Positions 25,779 to 35,118 of a stretch of 58,389 bases of DNA are shown here, in pieces. Origin of the DNA: Anaerolineae bacterium (GTDB lineage Bacteria; Pseudomonadota; Alphaproteobacteria; DSM-16000; Inquilinaceae); NCBI GenBank assembly GCA_028285185.1, contig JANQQD010000210.1:1-58389 (forward strand), read 5' to 3'. Under the pieces are notes generated by a model. That model did not search any database. It was given only the letters and a program-made list of their open reading frames with translations, and was not told the DNA's origin. Both the position numbers and the translations under genes were made by a program. Every line of letters starts with the position of its first letter. Position 1 is the stretch's first letter.

Positions 25779-26645
25779 CTAGAGGGCGTCGATAGGGATC
25801 TTGATGTAGCGGACACCGTTGTCTTCGGCTGGCGGCATCTGCCCGCCGCGCATATTGATCTGGATCGACGGCAGGATCAGCTTGGGCATGCCCAGCTTTG
25901 CATCGCGTTCGGTACGCATCTTGACGAAGTCGGTCTCCGCGACGCCGTCATGGACGTGCAGATTCTTCGCCCGTTCTTCCGCCACCGTCGTCTCCCAGGC
26001 ATAGTCGTTGCGGCCCGGGGCCTTGTAGTCGTGGCACATGAACAGCCGGGTTTCGGACGGCAAGGCAAAGATCCGCTGGATCGAACGGTAGAGCTGGGCC
26101 GCGTCCCCGCCGGGGAAGTCGCAGCGCGCGGTGCCGAAATCGGGCATGAACAGCGTGTCGCCGACAAAGGCGGCGTCGCCGATCAGATAGGTGATGCAGG
26201 CCGGTGTGTGCCCAGGCGTATGCATTGCCCGGCCTTCGATACCGCCGACCATGAACGTGTCGTCGTCTCTGAACAGCACGTCGAACTGGCTGCCGTCGCG
26301 CTGGAACTCCGGCCCGATATTGAACAGCGCACCGAACACCGACTGCACGGCCACGATCTCCGTACCGATCGCTACTTTGCCGCCCAGAGTCTGTTGCAGA
26401 TAGGGCGCGGCGGTCAGATGGTCGGCGTGGACATGGGTCTCGATGATCCAGTCGACCGAAAGGTGGTTCGCACGGACATGGCTGATGAGGCGGTCGGCCG
26501 ACGTCGTCGCCGTTCGCCCGGAGCTTGCATCATAGTCGAGCACCGGATCGACGATCGCGCATGTTCCCGTCTGCGGATCGGTGACGACATAGCTGATGGT
26601 GTTGGTCGCTTCATCGAAGAAGCCGTTGACGTCAGGATGTCGCAT
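25779..26645 (-). CDS. MBL-fold hydrolase, Blh/ETHE1-like persulfide dioxygenase
   Basis: A 288-aa metallo-beta-lactamase-fold protein. Metal motifs are THVHADHL near 69-76, HTPGHTPA near 139-146, and GDTLFMPDFGTARCDFPGG, where the last part is characteristic of ETHE1/Blh persulfide dioxygenases rather than glyoxalase II. These oxidise glutathione or coenzyme persulfide to sulfite. Downstream on the same strand is the DUF442 domain that is fused to this domain in Blh. The start ATG at 26643-26645 has GAGAGAC upstream. The gene is divergent from the penicillin-acylase-family gene. No BigR/SqrR-type ArsR repressor is present in the window. Confidence 0.87.
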   Translation of the reverse strand: MRHPDVNGFFDEATNTISYVVTDPQTGTCAIVDPVLDYDASSGRTATTSADRLISHVRANHLSVDWIIETHVHADHLTAAPYLQQTLGGKVAIGTEIVAVQSVFGALFNIGPEFQRDGSQFDVLFRDDDTFMVGGIEGRAMHTPGHTPACITYLIGDAAFVGDTLFMPDFGTARCDFPGGDAAQLYRSIQRIFALPSETRLFMCHDYKAPGRNDYAWETTVAEERAKNLHVHDGVAETDFVKMRTERDAKLGMPKLILPSIQINMRGGQMPPAEDNGVRYIKIPIDAL

Positions 26646-26836
26646 ACCAGTCTCTCGTTCCTCAACTTGTGCCTGCCGTATCCGCACGCCCAGCCGGGGC
26701 GGCGCAAACGTCGCCGTCGGGCCGGTCGACAGCAAAGGGGTCGCGCCATCCCTCCCGTCCCTGGCATAAGCATGCGCCAAAAGATGTCCCTTCCGGGGTC
26801 GTGTGCCCGAACCGCTCCATTGGAGAATGAACGCCC

Positions 26837-29080
26837 ATGCGCGCCCTTCGCACAGCATACGGTCTAGCGCGTCTGGTCGGCCAGTTGGGGCGAAGTGCGT
26901 CGCCGCAACCCAGGGAACTCGCCCAGCGGCTTGCCGCAGTGCCGACGCGGGCAGCACCGCTGAAGGCGCCGGTGCGTATTCGCTGGAACCGCCACCACGT
27001 ACCGTTCGTCGAGGCCGAGCATGATGTCGATCTGGCGGTCGCGCTCGGCATCGTGCATGCGCATCTGCGGCTGGGCCAGATCGAGATCATGCGCTGGATT
27101 GCGGAGGGACGGCTCTCTGAGGCAGTGGGACCGGCGGCCGTCGAGTTCGACCATCTGTTGCGCGTGCTGGAATTCGGCCGTGCCGTCGACGGCATCGCGG
27201 CGGAACTGCCGGACGATACGCGGGACTGGATCGAGGGCTTCGTTGCCGGCCTCAATTGCACGATCGAGCAGGCGCGCGAGGTGCCGCCGGATCTGGCCGC
27301 GCTCGGCGTCGAGCCGCGGCCGTGGAGCTTGCGCGATGTCTTGACCGTCTCACGGCTGGTGGGGGCCGACTTCAACTGGAAGGTCTGGGTCCGCATGCTG
27401 AAGCTGCGCAAGCGGCCGGACTGGCCACAGCTCTGGCGCCGTCTGGTGGGTGGGGGGCTGCCGGTGCCCAGCTTCAGCGGCGGCGGCGATGCCGTGCTGG
27501 AACGGCTGTTCGGCGCCATCGACCACAGCGGCAGCAACTCGCTGGCCGTTGCGGCGCAGAACGGAGCCAATGGCGGGGCACTGATCGCCAGCGATCCGCA
27601 CCTGTCGTGCATCCTGCCCAATACCTGGTTGATCGCCGGCTATCGGTCCCCGGGCTATCACGCCGTCGGCTTCATGATCCCCGGCATGCCGGTGATGGCG
27701 CTGGGGCGCAACCCCTGGATCGCGTGGGGCGGCACCAGCCTGCATGCGGCGTCCAGCGAGCTGTTCGACGTGAGCGACGTGCCCGCCCACGAGATCACGA
27801 CCCGGCGGGAGCGCATCAAGGTCCGCTGGGGCGCAGACCGGCACATAGACGTGCGGGAAACGCCCTATGGCCCCATCATCACCGACGCCCATGCGTTGGG
27901 CGCGCCGCGCGACCGGCATCTGGCGCTGCACTGGATCGGGCATCTGCACACGGACGAGATCACATCGATGCTCGCTGTCAGCCGGGCAAGGTCGTGGGGG
28001 GAGTTCCGACAGGCCATCGACGGCTTCGCGATCCCGGCCCAGAACATGGTGTTTGCCGATGCCGAGGGCCGGGTCGGCAAGGCGATGGCCGCAAAGCTGC
28101 CCCGGCGGCCCGCATCGGCGCCGGAGGATCTGGCGCTGGAACTGCATGCCCATGAACACTGGGCGGAATTCGTGACGTCGAAGGATCTGCCCTCGCAACT
28201 GGATCCCACCGACGGCTTTGTCGCGTCCGCCAACGACGCGCCACCGGAAAGCGCCGTAACGATCGGGTATTTCTTCTCACCGGACGATCGGGTTCGCCGC
28301 CTGGCAAAGCTGCTGACGGAAACGCAGCCGACAACGGTGGAGTCCCTTTCGGCGCTGCAGCGCGATGTGCATCTGACCTCGGGGTTGGAGCTGAAGGGGC
28401 TGGTGCTGCGCCTGGCGCAGCAGGCAACCTTGCCGGCCGGTGAGCACGACCCGCGGCGTCGGCTGGTGGCGGCGCTGGAGGCCTGGGACGGAACGTTCCC
28501 CGAAGACTCCGCCGGCGCGCTTGCGTTCGAGCTTCTCGCCTTTCACCTGATTGCCGAGCTGCACGGCCCCGGCAATTTGGAGATCTACAAGGCCGTCTAC
28601 GACCCCTGGACCCTGCTGCGCGACGATCTTGATCATGAGCCGACGGAGCGGCTGCGGCAGGCCAGCACCCGCGCCCTGCAGAAGGCCGCGAAGCCCTTCG
28701 CCAGGCTCGGCACCTGGGGCCGCGCGCACCGTCTTCGCCTGTCTCACCCGCTGGGGGCCATCCCCCTTGTCGGGCGACGCTACCGTTTCGCCGACCTGCC
28801 CGTCGGCGGCACCAACGAGACGGTGATGAAGACGGCGCACGGCCTTTCGGGGCGGCAGCATGGCGTGAGCTTCGGTGCCAACGCCCGCCACATCTCCGAC
28901 CTCTCCGATCCCGACGCCAACCACCTCGTGTTGTTGGGTGGGCAGGATGGCTGGCTCGGCAGCGCAACCTTCGTGGACCAGGTGAGCCTATGGCGGTCCG
29001 GCACTTACGTGAAGGTGCCGATGACGACCGAAGCGGTCGCGGCGGAGTTCGAGCACATGACGGAGGTGAAGCCGGCGTGA
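26837..29080 (+). CDS. penicillin acylase family Ntn hydrolase
   Basis: A 747-aa precursor of the penicillin amidase family (S45), which cleaves itself to expose an N-terminal serine. The expected nucleophile is Ser233 in HSGSNSLAV, preceded by a linker and an alpha-subunit with RIRWNRHHVPFVEA and FGIVHAH-like sequence (GIVHAHLRLGQIE). Further family motifs are GALIASDPHLSCILPNTWLIAGY and MPVMALGRNPWIAWGGT. Family members hydrolyse amides such as penicillins, acyl-homoserine lactones and N-acyl amino acids. No clear signal peptide is visible. The ATG at 26837 follows GGAG at about 11 bases. Substrate not predictable. Confidence 0.88.
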   Translation: MRALRTAYGLARLVGQLGRSASPQPRELAQRLAAVPTRAAPLKAPVRIRWNRHHVPFVEAEHDVDLAVALGIVHAHLRLGQIEIMRWIAEGRLSEAVGPAAVEFDHLLRVLEFGRAVDGIAAELPDDTRDWIEGFVAGLNCTIEQAREVPPDLAALGVEPRPWSLRDVLTVSRLVGADFNWKVWVRMLKLRKRPDWPQLWRRLVGGGLPVPSFSGGGDAVLERLFGAIDHSGSNSLAVAAQNGANGGALIASDPHLSCILPNTWLIAGYRSPGYHAVGFMIPGMPVMALGRNPWIAWGGTSLHAASSELFDVSDVPAHEITTRRERIKVRWGADRHIDVRETPYGPIITDAHALGAPRDRHLALHWIGHLHTDEITSMLAVSRARSWGEFRQAIDGFAIPAQNMVFADAEGRVGKAMAAKLPRRPASAPEDLALELHAHEHWAEFVTSKDLPSQLDPTDGFVASANDAPPESAVTIGYFFSPDDRVRRLAKLLTETQPTTVESLSALQRDVHLTSGLELKGLVLRLAQQATLPAGEHDPRRRLVAALEAWDGTFPEDSAGALAFELLAFHLIAELHGPGNLEIYKAVYDPWTLLRDDLDHEPTERLRQASTRALQKAAKPFARLGTWGRAHRLRLSHPLGAIPLVGRRYRFADLPVGGTNETVMKTAHGLSGRQHGVSFGANARHISDLSDPDANHLVLLGGQDGWLGSATFVDQVSLWRSGTYVKVPMTTEAVAAEFEHMTEVKPA

Positions 29081-29295
29081 CGCCCTAAGCGAGAGCGGGC
29101 GCCACCCGCCTCAAGAGGCAGCATTATTCCCTTCTGCATCGAAGAAGACGTTCCTTCCGCGGGCATCTGGCGTTAAACGGTCTTCAGCAGGGGGCCGGTG
29201 CCGTTGGCCGGGTCCCGTCAGAACTGAGGGCTCCGCAGCCGGATCCTTGTCCAACGGCTATCAACGCTGCCAGTCAAAGGCAGGAGGTCGCGCTC

Positions 29296-30249
29296 GTGCA
29301 GAAGATCACGTTTCCCACCAGCAGCCCGGTCGTTCTCGGACAAGTCAACAGCCAGGCGGCGCAATCCCGCATGATCGACGCGGTCGGCGAACTCTATCTG
29401 CCGCAGGCCCATGATGGCCCGCGGCCGGCCGTCATCCTGGTCCAGGGGCTCGGGGGCGTGAAGGATGCGCGGGAGCGCACCTATGGACCCATGCTGGCCG
29501 AACTGGGCTATGTCGCCCTGGTGGTCGACAGCTTCGCTACCCGCAACGCCGACAAGACCGAACACACGCTGAGGGCCTTGAAGGTCACCGAGGCGATGAT
29601 CCTGGCCGACGCCTTCGCCGCACTGGGGTATCTGGCAGACCATCCTGCCGTCGACTCGGACCGTATCAACATCGCCGGCTTTTCCTATGGTGGCATGATC
29701 ACGGTGCTGACGGCCTATGACCAGATCGCCCGCCTCTACCGCCCGGACGGGCTGAGGTTTGCCGGCCATGTGTCCTACTACGGCAGCAGCATTCCGCGCC
29801 TGGACGACCCCACGGCGACCGGGGCACCGGTGCTGATCATGCTCGGCGGGCTGGACCGCAATGTGCAGATCGCGCGGACCCACCAGATCGCCGACGATCT
29901 GCGCGGCGGCGGCGCGCCGGTTGAGGTGATCGTGTTCGAAGACGCCTACCACCAGTGGGATGCCGACGATATCGAGCGTCGGTTCGTCCTTTTCAGCCTG
30001 CACGACTGTCGCATGCGCGTCGGCCGCGACAACCGCATTCGCGACGAAGGGCTGGGCCTGCGCTATGGCGGCAAGTTCCTGCGCGGGCTGTGTATCGCCC
30101 GGCAGACCAGTGTCCGCGGCTATCATATCCAGAGATGCGAGAAGACGCTCAGCCGGTCGAATGCGCTGTTGCTGGACTTCCTCGCCAAGGGGGCGGACAG
30201 CCAATCCCAATCAGCTCGCGAGGGCTTGGTCAGGGAATCGGCTGCCTGA
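29296..30249 (+). CDS. dienelactone-hydrolase-like alpha/beta hydrolase
   Basis: A 317-aa alpha/beta hydrolase. The nucleophile elbow is GFSYGG near 133-138, the likely acid is Asp in LGGLDRN, and the likely base is His in AYHQWD, all as in dienelactone hydrolases (COG0412). The last 90 residues (HDCRMRVGRDNRIRDEGLGL and onwards) extend past the usual 240-aa domain. Translation should start at the GTG at 29296, since a strong AGGAGG lies 8 bases before it and no ATG is near. No signal peptide is visible. The upstream 215 bases hold no gene. Substrate unknown. Confidence 0.85.
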   Translation: MQKITFPTSSPVVLGQVNSQAAQSRMIDAVGELYLPQAHDGPRPAVILVQGLGGVKDARERTYGPMLAELGYVALVVDSFATRNADKTEHTLRALKVTEAMILADAFAALGYLADHPAVDSDRINIAGFSYGGMITVLTAYDQIARLYRPDGLRFAGHVSYYGSSIPRLDDPTATGAPVLIMLGGLDRNVQIARTHQIADDLRGGGAPVEVIVFEDAYHQWDADDIERRFVLFSLHDCRMRVGRDNRIRDEGLGLRYGGKFLRGLCIARQTSVRGYHIQRCEKTLSRSNALLLDFLAKGADSQSQSAREGLVRESAA

Positions 30250-30267
30250 CCTTGGACCGGTGAGCCG

Positions 30268-30711
30268 TCAGGTGGTGCAGCGATTGCCGGTGACGACCTC
30301 GCCGAAGGCCGGCGTGTTGCTGCCGACGATCCAGGACGATACCGAGCCGTCCGGATTGAACGAGAACTGCTTGCACACCGGCGGCCCATCGAGTTGCTGG
30401 CAGGCCTGCGAGCCTTCCACCGTCCAGCTTCCGGTAGCATCGCGCCCGGCATTCGATACCGTCACTTCGCCGTCGGCCCGATAATACTCACAGGTCGGCG
30501 CACCCGACGTCGTGAAGCCGAGAATGCTGTTGCCGGCCAGACCGTGATAGAGCGCCTCGTCGCTGGCGAGGTTCGTCGGTGGCGCCTGCCGTGGCGTGGC
30601 GGGTGCGGGCGATGCCGATGATCCCGAGCTAGAGGATTGGCACGATGCCGCGAAAACCCCTGCGGCGATGACCATTGCCAGACGATATGCCGGCTGCCGT
30701 CGGCTGCCCAT
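30268..30711 (-). CDS. small lipoprotein
   Basis: A 147-aa lipoprotein. The signal peptide YRLAMVIAAGVFAASC ends in a lipobox (AASC), so the mature protein would be lipid-anchored and starts with a Ser/Ala/Pro-rich linker. The globular part has four more Cys (PTCEYY, SQACQQ, PPVCKQF, NRCTT), suggesting two disulfides, and a strand-rich region where GSWTVEG and KQFSFNPDGSVSSW recur in lipocalin-like small proteins. The ATG at 30709-30711 has GGAGG upstream. It is convergent with the hydrolase at 29296. Function unknown. Confidence 0.78.
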   Translation of the reverse strand: MGSRRQPAYRLAMVIAAGVFAASCQSSSSGSSASPAPATPRQAPPTNLASDEALYHGLAGNSILGFTTSGAPTCEYYRADGEVTVSNAGRDATGSWTVEGSQACQQLDGPPVCKQFSFNPDGSVSSWIVGSNTPAFGEVVTGNRCTT

Positions 30712-30793
30712 GTCCTGTCCTCCGCGTCCCAGCCGCTTACGCAGATCGTAGCCTTCTACAGGCACGCGCTGGCGTATGTCGAGACTGTGGCGG

Positions 30794-31441
30794 TCAGGCC
30801 GTGCCCACATGGGCAAGGAACATGGTCGACCAGATCTCTTGGCCGGAGTATTCGCGCCGCTGGCCGCCCATGGCCGGGTCACGCACCACCATGCCGGTCA
30901 GCTCCTGCCGGCCGGCGGTATCCTCCGCCCAGGACAAGGCCGTCAGCACGGTGGCATGACCCAGCGAGCCGATGATCAGTGGCTGCTCATCACGCAGATA
31001 GCGGGCAGCGATCACAGGGTCGATGGGCAGGGCCTGCGCGAATCCGCGGAACGGCTTGCCGTGTTCGTCGCGCCAGTCGCGGTTGACGGCCGTCAGGATC
31101 TGAAGCGGGTTGGCCGGCATGTCGACGATGCGCCCGAAGGTTTCCTGCACCACGCGCTCCTGCCGCACGGGCCGGTCGTAATAGTCGAAGATCATCGAGA
31201 TGCAGGCGGCCCAGCACCATTGGCTCTGGTATTGCGGCAGGGCCGACTGCCCGACGACCGGCGTGGGAATGCCGACCTGGCAGTACTGGACGCCCCATTG
31301 ATCGAAACCGGTGCAATGTTCGGCGGCGCGCGCTCCGCCCGCGGTCGGCAGCACTGCGGCGACGGCAGCGGCCCCTGTCAGGCCCAGAAGCCGGCGGCGG
31401 TTGAGATTGGCTGGACCATGCGATGCTTGGATCCCGGTCAT
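30794..31441 (-). CDS. Tat-exported papain-like cysteine protease-like protein
   Basis: A 215-aa protein with a twin-arginine leader (NRRRLLGLTGAAAVAAVLP, residues 14-32). The mature part has the papain-like cysteine protease signature SQWCWAACISMIFDYY with the likely nucleophile Cys76, a GHATVLTAL segment with the His, and VVRDPAMGG with a likely Asp/Asn. This is the 'papain-like cysteine protease' or C39-like family (Peptidase_C70 type). GGAGGAG lies 8 bases before the ATG at 31439-31441. The upstream frame continues but lacks a better start. Possibly a periplasmic peptidase. Confidence 0.8.
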   Translation of the reverse strand: MTGIQASHGPANLNRRRLLGLTGAAAVAAVLPTAGGARAAEHCTGFDQWGVQYCQVGIPTPVVGQSALPQYQSQWCWAACISMIFDYYDRPVRQERVVQETFGRIVDMPANPLQILTAVNRDWRDEHGKPFRGFAQALPIDPVIAARYLRDEQPLIIGSLGHATVLTALSWAEDTAGRQELTGMVVRDPAMGGQRREYSGQEIWSTMFLAHVGTA

Positions 31442-31782
31442 GTCGAAACTCCTCCCCGGTCCGGTGGCCAACATGGAACGGATGATTGCGCGATCCGCAT
31501 CGTCCTTCAGTGACGTCGGGCACAGCCGCTCAATGCCAACCGGATGGCCGCGGTAATAGCCGCGAGCCAGTGCCTCCTGATCCCAAGGTTGCGAGGATTT
31601 TGGGTGACTTATGGGCGCAATTGAGACAATCGCACGGTATCGGGATGCCGTGCCAATGCGCCGCAGCAAGGCTGCGACCGCGTCGCAATCTGCGCAGTCT
31701 CGAGGTGTCAAAGGCGCCGAAGGGCTCGCTTGGGGACGAGCCTCAACGGCAACGACGAGGGGTCGCCAGGCTGGCGATTCGT
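31442..31782. other. 341-base stretch with no recognised gene
   Basis: The minus-strand frame of the protease stays open back to 31711, and the translated stretch (LARGYYRGHPVGIERLCP) looks protein-like, but no start with a ribosome site was seen. A short hairpin, GGCTCG (31723-31728) with CGAGCC (31737-31742), lies before the aldehyde dehydrogenase stop. It could end that transcript. Otherwise nothing was recognised. Confidence 0.4.
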
Positions 31783-33282
31783 CTAGATCTCGAACTTGAT
31801 GCCCTGCGCCAGTGGCAACTCGCGGGAATAGTTGATGGTGTTGGTCTGGCGCCGCATGTAGCCCTTCCAGGCTTCGGTGCCGGATTCCCGTCCGCCGCCG
31901 GTTTCCTTCTCGCCGCCGAAGGCGCCGCCGATCTCCGCACCCGACGGGCCGACATTCACGTTGGCGATGCCGCAGTCGGACCCCGTGGCGGAAATGAACT
32001 CCTCGGCCTCTCGGACGTCCGTGGAAAAGATGCAGGACGAGAGACCCTGCGGCACGCCGTTCTGGATGGCGATGGCCTCGTTCAGGTCCCGGTACTTCAG
32101 GACATACAGGATCGGCGCAAAGGTCTCGTGTGTGACGATGTCAGTCTGGCCCGGCATCTCGACGATGGCCGGATGGACGTAATAGCCGTCGGGATAGGTC
32201 TCGGCGAGCGCCCGCCCGCCGCCATGCAGCAAGCCACCGTCGGACGTCGCCCGTTCCAGCGCCCGCTCCATGCCGTCGAAGGCGCCCTTGTCGATCAGCG
32301 GGCCGACCAGCACGCCGTCCGCCAACGGGCTGCCGATCGGCAGTGTTTCGTAGGCGGCCTTCAAACGCGGCACCAGATCGTCATAGACGTCCTCATGCAC
32401 GATCAGCCGGCGCAGGCTGGTGCAGCGCTGGCCGGCGGTGCCGACCGCGGAGAAGACGATGGCCCTCAGCGCCATTTCCTGATCGGCCGAGGGGGCGACG
32501 ATCATCGCGTTGTTGCCGCCCAGTTCCAAGATGCAGCGCCCGAACCGCTCCGACAGCTTGGCTGCGACGGCATGGCCCATGCGGGTCGACCCGGTGGCCG
32601 AGACGATGGCGACGTCGCGGCTGGTGGTCAGGATCTCGCCCACATCCCGCTCGCCGACGATCACCTGGATCAGCCCGTCCGGCGCATCGCCGAATTTCGC
32701 CATGGCGCGTTCGCAGATCTTCTGCGTCGCCAGCGCCGACAGCGGCGCCTTCTCCGACGGCTTCCAGATCACCGGGTCGCCGCAGACCAGCGCCAGCGCG
32801 GCATTCCAGGCCCAAGGCGCCACCGGGAAGTTGAAGGCCGTGATGATGCCGCAGACCCCCATGGGGTGCCAGCTCTCACGCATGGCATGGCCCGGGCGCT
32901 CCGACGCGATCGTCAACCCGTAGAGCTGGCGGGAAAGGCCGACCGCGAAGTCGCAGATGTCGATCATCTCCTGCACTTCGCCGAAGCCTTCCTGCAGGAT
33001 CTTGCCGCATTCCAGCGAGACGAGCCGGCCGAGATTATCCTTCTCCGCCCGCAATTCCTCCCCCAGCAGGCGGACAAGCTCGCCACGGCGCGGCGGCGGG
33101 ACGTTCCGCCAGGCTTTAAAGCTCTCGGCAGCCGCCGCGATCATGGCGCGGACGTCTTCGGGGGAATGGGTCTTCAGCCGCGCGATCTCGGAACCGTCCA
33201 CGGGTGTGAAGATGGGAAGGGTGCCGCCTTGAATATCGGCCGCACCGAGGCCGGCGGCCGTCAGGATCGTCTCATGTGTCAT
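31783..33282 (-). CDS. amaB: ALDH7-family piperideine-6-carboxylate (aminoadipate semialdehyde) dehydrogenase
   Basis: A 499-aa NAD-dependent aldehyde dehydrogenase. The catalytic Glu253 is in LELGGNNAM and catalytic Cys287 in GTAGQRCTSLRRL. GGNNA and the C-terminal signature NVNVGPSGAEIGGAFGGEK are specific to the ALDH7 (antiquitin) group. These oxidise L-2-aminoadipate 6-semialdehyde (in balance with piperideine-6-carboxylate) to aminoadipate in lysine breakdown. It follows the FAD oxidase gene by 24 bases on the same strand, the pair seen in Pseudomonas as amaA-amaB. A GAGGAG ribosome site precedes the ATG at 33282. Confidence 0.88.
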   Translation of the reverse strand: MTHETILTAAGLGAADIQGGTLPIFTPVDGSEIARLKTHSPEDVRAMIAAAAESFKAWRNVPPPRRGELVRLLGEELRAEKDNLGRLVSLECGKILQEGFGEVQEMIDICDFAVGLSRQLYGLTIASERPGHAMRESWHPMGVCGIITAFNFPVAPWAWNAALALVCGDPVIWKPSEKAPLSALATQKICERAMAKFGDAPDGLIQVIVGERDVGEILTTSRDVAIVSATGSTRMGHAVAAKLSERFGRCILELGGNNAMIVAPSADQEMALRAIVFSAVGTAGQRCTSLRRLIVHEDVYDDLVPRLKAAYETLPIGSPLADGVLVGPLIDKGAFDGMERALERATSDGGLLHGGGRALAETYPDGYYVHPAIVEMPGQTDIVTHETFAPILYVLKYRDLNEAIAIQNGVPQGLSSCIFSTDVREAEEFISATGSDCGIANVNVGPSGAEIGGAFGGEKETGGGRESGTEAWKGYMRRQTNTINYSRELPLAQGIKFEI

Positions 33283-33306
33283 CGTCCCATCTCCTCGAAA
33301 GTCCTG

Positions 33307-34578
33307 CTAGACGCTCTTTGCAAGCTGGTTTGCCGTGAACACTGCCTGATAGAACCGCGACATGAGCCCGCGTGCGGTCGCCGATTTCATGCCGGTGATC
33401 GGGATCGGCAGATCGGCCTCCTGCCCGCCGGACAAGAGCTCGGCCATCGCCTTGCCGAAGATGGTTCCAGGCGTGATGCCGCGGCCGTTATAGCCCATTG
33501 GCGTGTAGAGGCCCTCACCCAACCGGAAAATGCGAGGCAGGTGGTCGGGTGTCAGCGCAATGGGGCCGTGCCACGCCTCCTCAAACGCGACCTCTCCCAG
33601 ATCGGGGAACAGGCGTTTCAGCGTTCGGGCGGCCCAGCGGCGCGACAGGCCCGTGGTACCGCCTATCGCCTTGCCCATGGAGCCGATGATCAGGCGGCCG
33701 AACGCGTCCCGGCGCAGCGAGAACATGATCGGGCCCGTATCCCAGAGCCCCTGGCCTTCGCTGAGGATGCCGTTCGCGCGGTCGCCCAGCGGCGGGGTCG
33801 CAAGCTGGAAGAAGTAGATTTCCGTGAAGATGGTCTTCAGCCCCGGCCACAGGTCGCCGGAATAGGCATTCGTGCCCAGAACCACCCACTTCGCCTGCAC
33901 CGTGCCGCGGTCTGTTTCCAGAAGCCACGCCGCACCCTCGCGGCGCAGCCGCTGAACCGTCACGCCGGTGGAGATGTTGGCACCGGCGCCCAAGGCCGCG
34001 CGGGCAAGGCCGCGGGCGTATCCCATCGGGTTGATGGTTCCGGCACGGTGATCCAGAAGGCCGCCATGGAAGGCCGTGCTGCCGATCTTCACCGCCGCCT
34101 CTTCGCGTGACAGCAGATCGACCGGCGCGCCCAGGCGGTGCCATTCCTCTGCCCGGCGCGCCAGGCCCCGGAAGCCACGGGGGGAGTGTGCGGCGTGGAT
34201 GGTGCCGCTGCGCGTCGCTTCGCAGCGGATCTGGTGGCGTTCGATCAGCGAGAACACATAGCTCGGCGCCTCGCCCAAGATCTTGATCAGGCCCGATCCG
34301 CATTCCTCGCCCAACTTGGCCCGCACATCCTGCGGTGGCAGCCAGAGCCCGGCATTGACCAGCCCCACATTGCGCCCCGACCCGCCATAGCCGATGCGCT
34401 TGGCCTCAAGCACGTGACAGTCGATACCGCGCTCCGCCGCATGCAGCGCCGTTGAAAGCCCGGTGAACCCGCCGCCGACGATCGCCAGATCGGTCGTGAT
34501 GTCGCCGTCCATCGCGGCGGCATATTCGGGTTCCTCTGCTGACGAGTCCCAAAGCGAAAGCTTCGGCATGTCGATCAT
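33307..34578 (-). CDS. amaA: FAD-dependent oxidoreductase, L-pipecolate oxidase-like
   Basis: A 423-aa DadA/DAO-type flavoprotein. The FAD-binding GxGxxG is IVGGGFTGLSTALHAAERG near 31-49. GYGGSGRNVGLVNAGLW follows as the second cofactor segment, and near the C-terminus TPMGYNGRGITPGTIFGK closes the fold. AmaA oxidises L-pipecolate to piperideine-6-carboxylate, the substrate of the next gene's product. Pairing with an ALDH7 enzyme makes this the best reading. The start is the ATG at 34576-34578 with GGAGGG upstream; ATG at 34569 is an alternative. It is divergent from a rhodanese across an AT-rich regulatory region. Confidence 0.8.
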   Translation of the reverse strand: MIDMPKLSLWDSSAEEPEYAAAMDGDITTDLAIVGGGFTGLSTALHAAERGIDCHVLEAKRIGYGGSGRNVGLVNAGLWLPPQDVRAKLGEECGSGLIKILGEAPSYVFSLIERHQIRCEATRSGTIHAAHSPRGFRGLARRAEEWHRLGAPVDLLSREEAAVKIGSTAFHGGLLDHRAGTINPMGYARGLARAALGAGANISTGVTVQRLRREGAAWLLETDRGTVQAKWVVLGTNAYSGDLWPGLKTIFTEIYFFQLATPPLGDRANGILSEGQGLWDTGPIMFSLRRDAFGRLIIGSMGKAIGGTTGLSRRWAARTLKRLFPDLGEVAFEEAWHGPIALTPDHLPRIFRLGEGLYTPMGYNGRGITPGTIFGKAMAELLSGGQEADLPIPITGMKSATARGLMSRFYQAVFTANQLAKSV

Positions 34579-34639
34579 GGCGTCAGACCCTCCAGCGCTT
34601 GCAGGATGCATCCCGCGGCATCGGCACCGGCCTTTCGAA

Positions 34640-34710
34640 AGCTTGTGGCATATGCTAGAATGTGTCAACATGCAAAATATGTGTTCCATATATCGGCACA
34701 ATGAGGCGTC
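34640..34710. promoter_or_regulatory. AT-rich shared regulatory region of amaA-like and rhodanese genes
   Basis: This AT-rich block in an otherwise GC-rich region holds an 8-bp palindrome GCATATGC (34648-34655), a perfect TTGACA read on the minus strand (34663-34668), and a near-palindrome around 34667-34687 (AACATGCAAAATATGTGTT). No good -10 fits at the right distance from TTGACA. A GntR-type operator is possible. Confidence 0.4.
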
Positions 34711-35118
34711 ATGATGCCCACGCTCAAAACATCGGTGGCCGATATGGTCGCCTCAGCCCGCGCGCGGATCGAAGAGGTAGAAACCCCGGACGCCATCGCG
34801 ATGGTGGCCGATCCGTCCGTTGTCCTGGTTGATCTGCGCGATGTGCGCGAACGGCAGCGCTCAGGCTTCATCCCGGGAAGCTTCCACTGCCCCCGCGGCA
34901 TGGTGGAATTCTGGGTTGACCCGACGAGCCCCTATTTCAAAGAGATCTTCGGCGAGGAAAAGAGGTTCGTCTTCTACTGCGCCTCCGGCTGGCGCTCGGC
35001 CCTGACCGTTGCGACCCTGAAGGACATGGGCTTCGAAGCGGCGCACCTGAAAGAGGGCTTCTCAACCTGGGAGAAGCACGGCGGTCCGGTCGAACTCATT
35101 GCGCCGAAGTCGGAGTGA
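34711..35118 (+). CDS. rhodanese-like sulfurtransferase
   Basis: A 135-aa single-domain rhodanese. The active-site loop is FYCASGWRSALT near 88-99, with catalytic Cys in CASGWRS; VLVDLRDVRERQRSGFIPGS is the CH2A motif. Such proteins transfer persulfide sulfur to thiols or other acceptors. Two in-frame ATGs (34711 and 34714) start it. It is transcribed divergently from the pipecolate oxidase-like gene and shares its AT-rich promoter region. No signal peptide is visible, so it is cytoplasmic. Confidence 0.88.
   Translation: MMPTLKTSVADMVASARARIEEVETPDAIAMVADPSVVLVDLRDVRERQRSGFIPGSFHCPRGMVEFWVDPTSPYFKEIFGEEKRFVFYCASGWRSALTVATLKDMGFEAAHLKEGFSTWEKHGGPVELIAPKSE

Noticed and set aside
29081..29295. 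Possible RNA gene or terminator after the penicillin-acylase-family gene
   Set aside because: Only a 5-bp GCGGG/CCCGC stem is present, with no T-run and no tRNA-like features.
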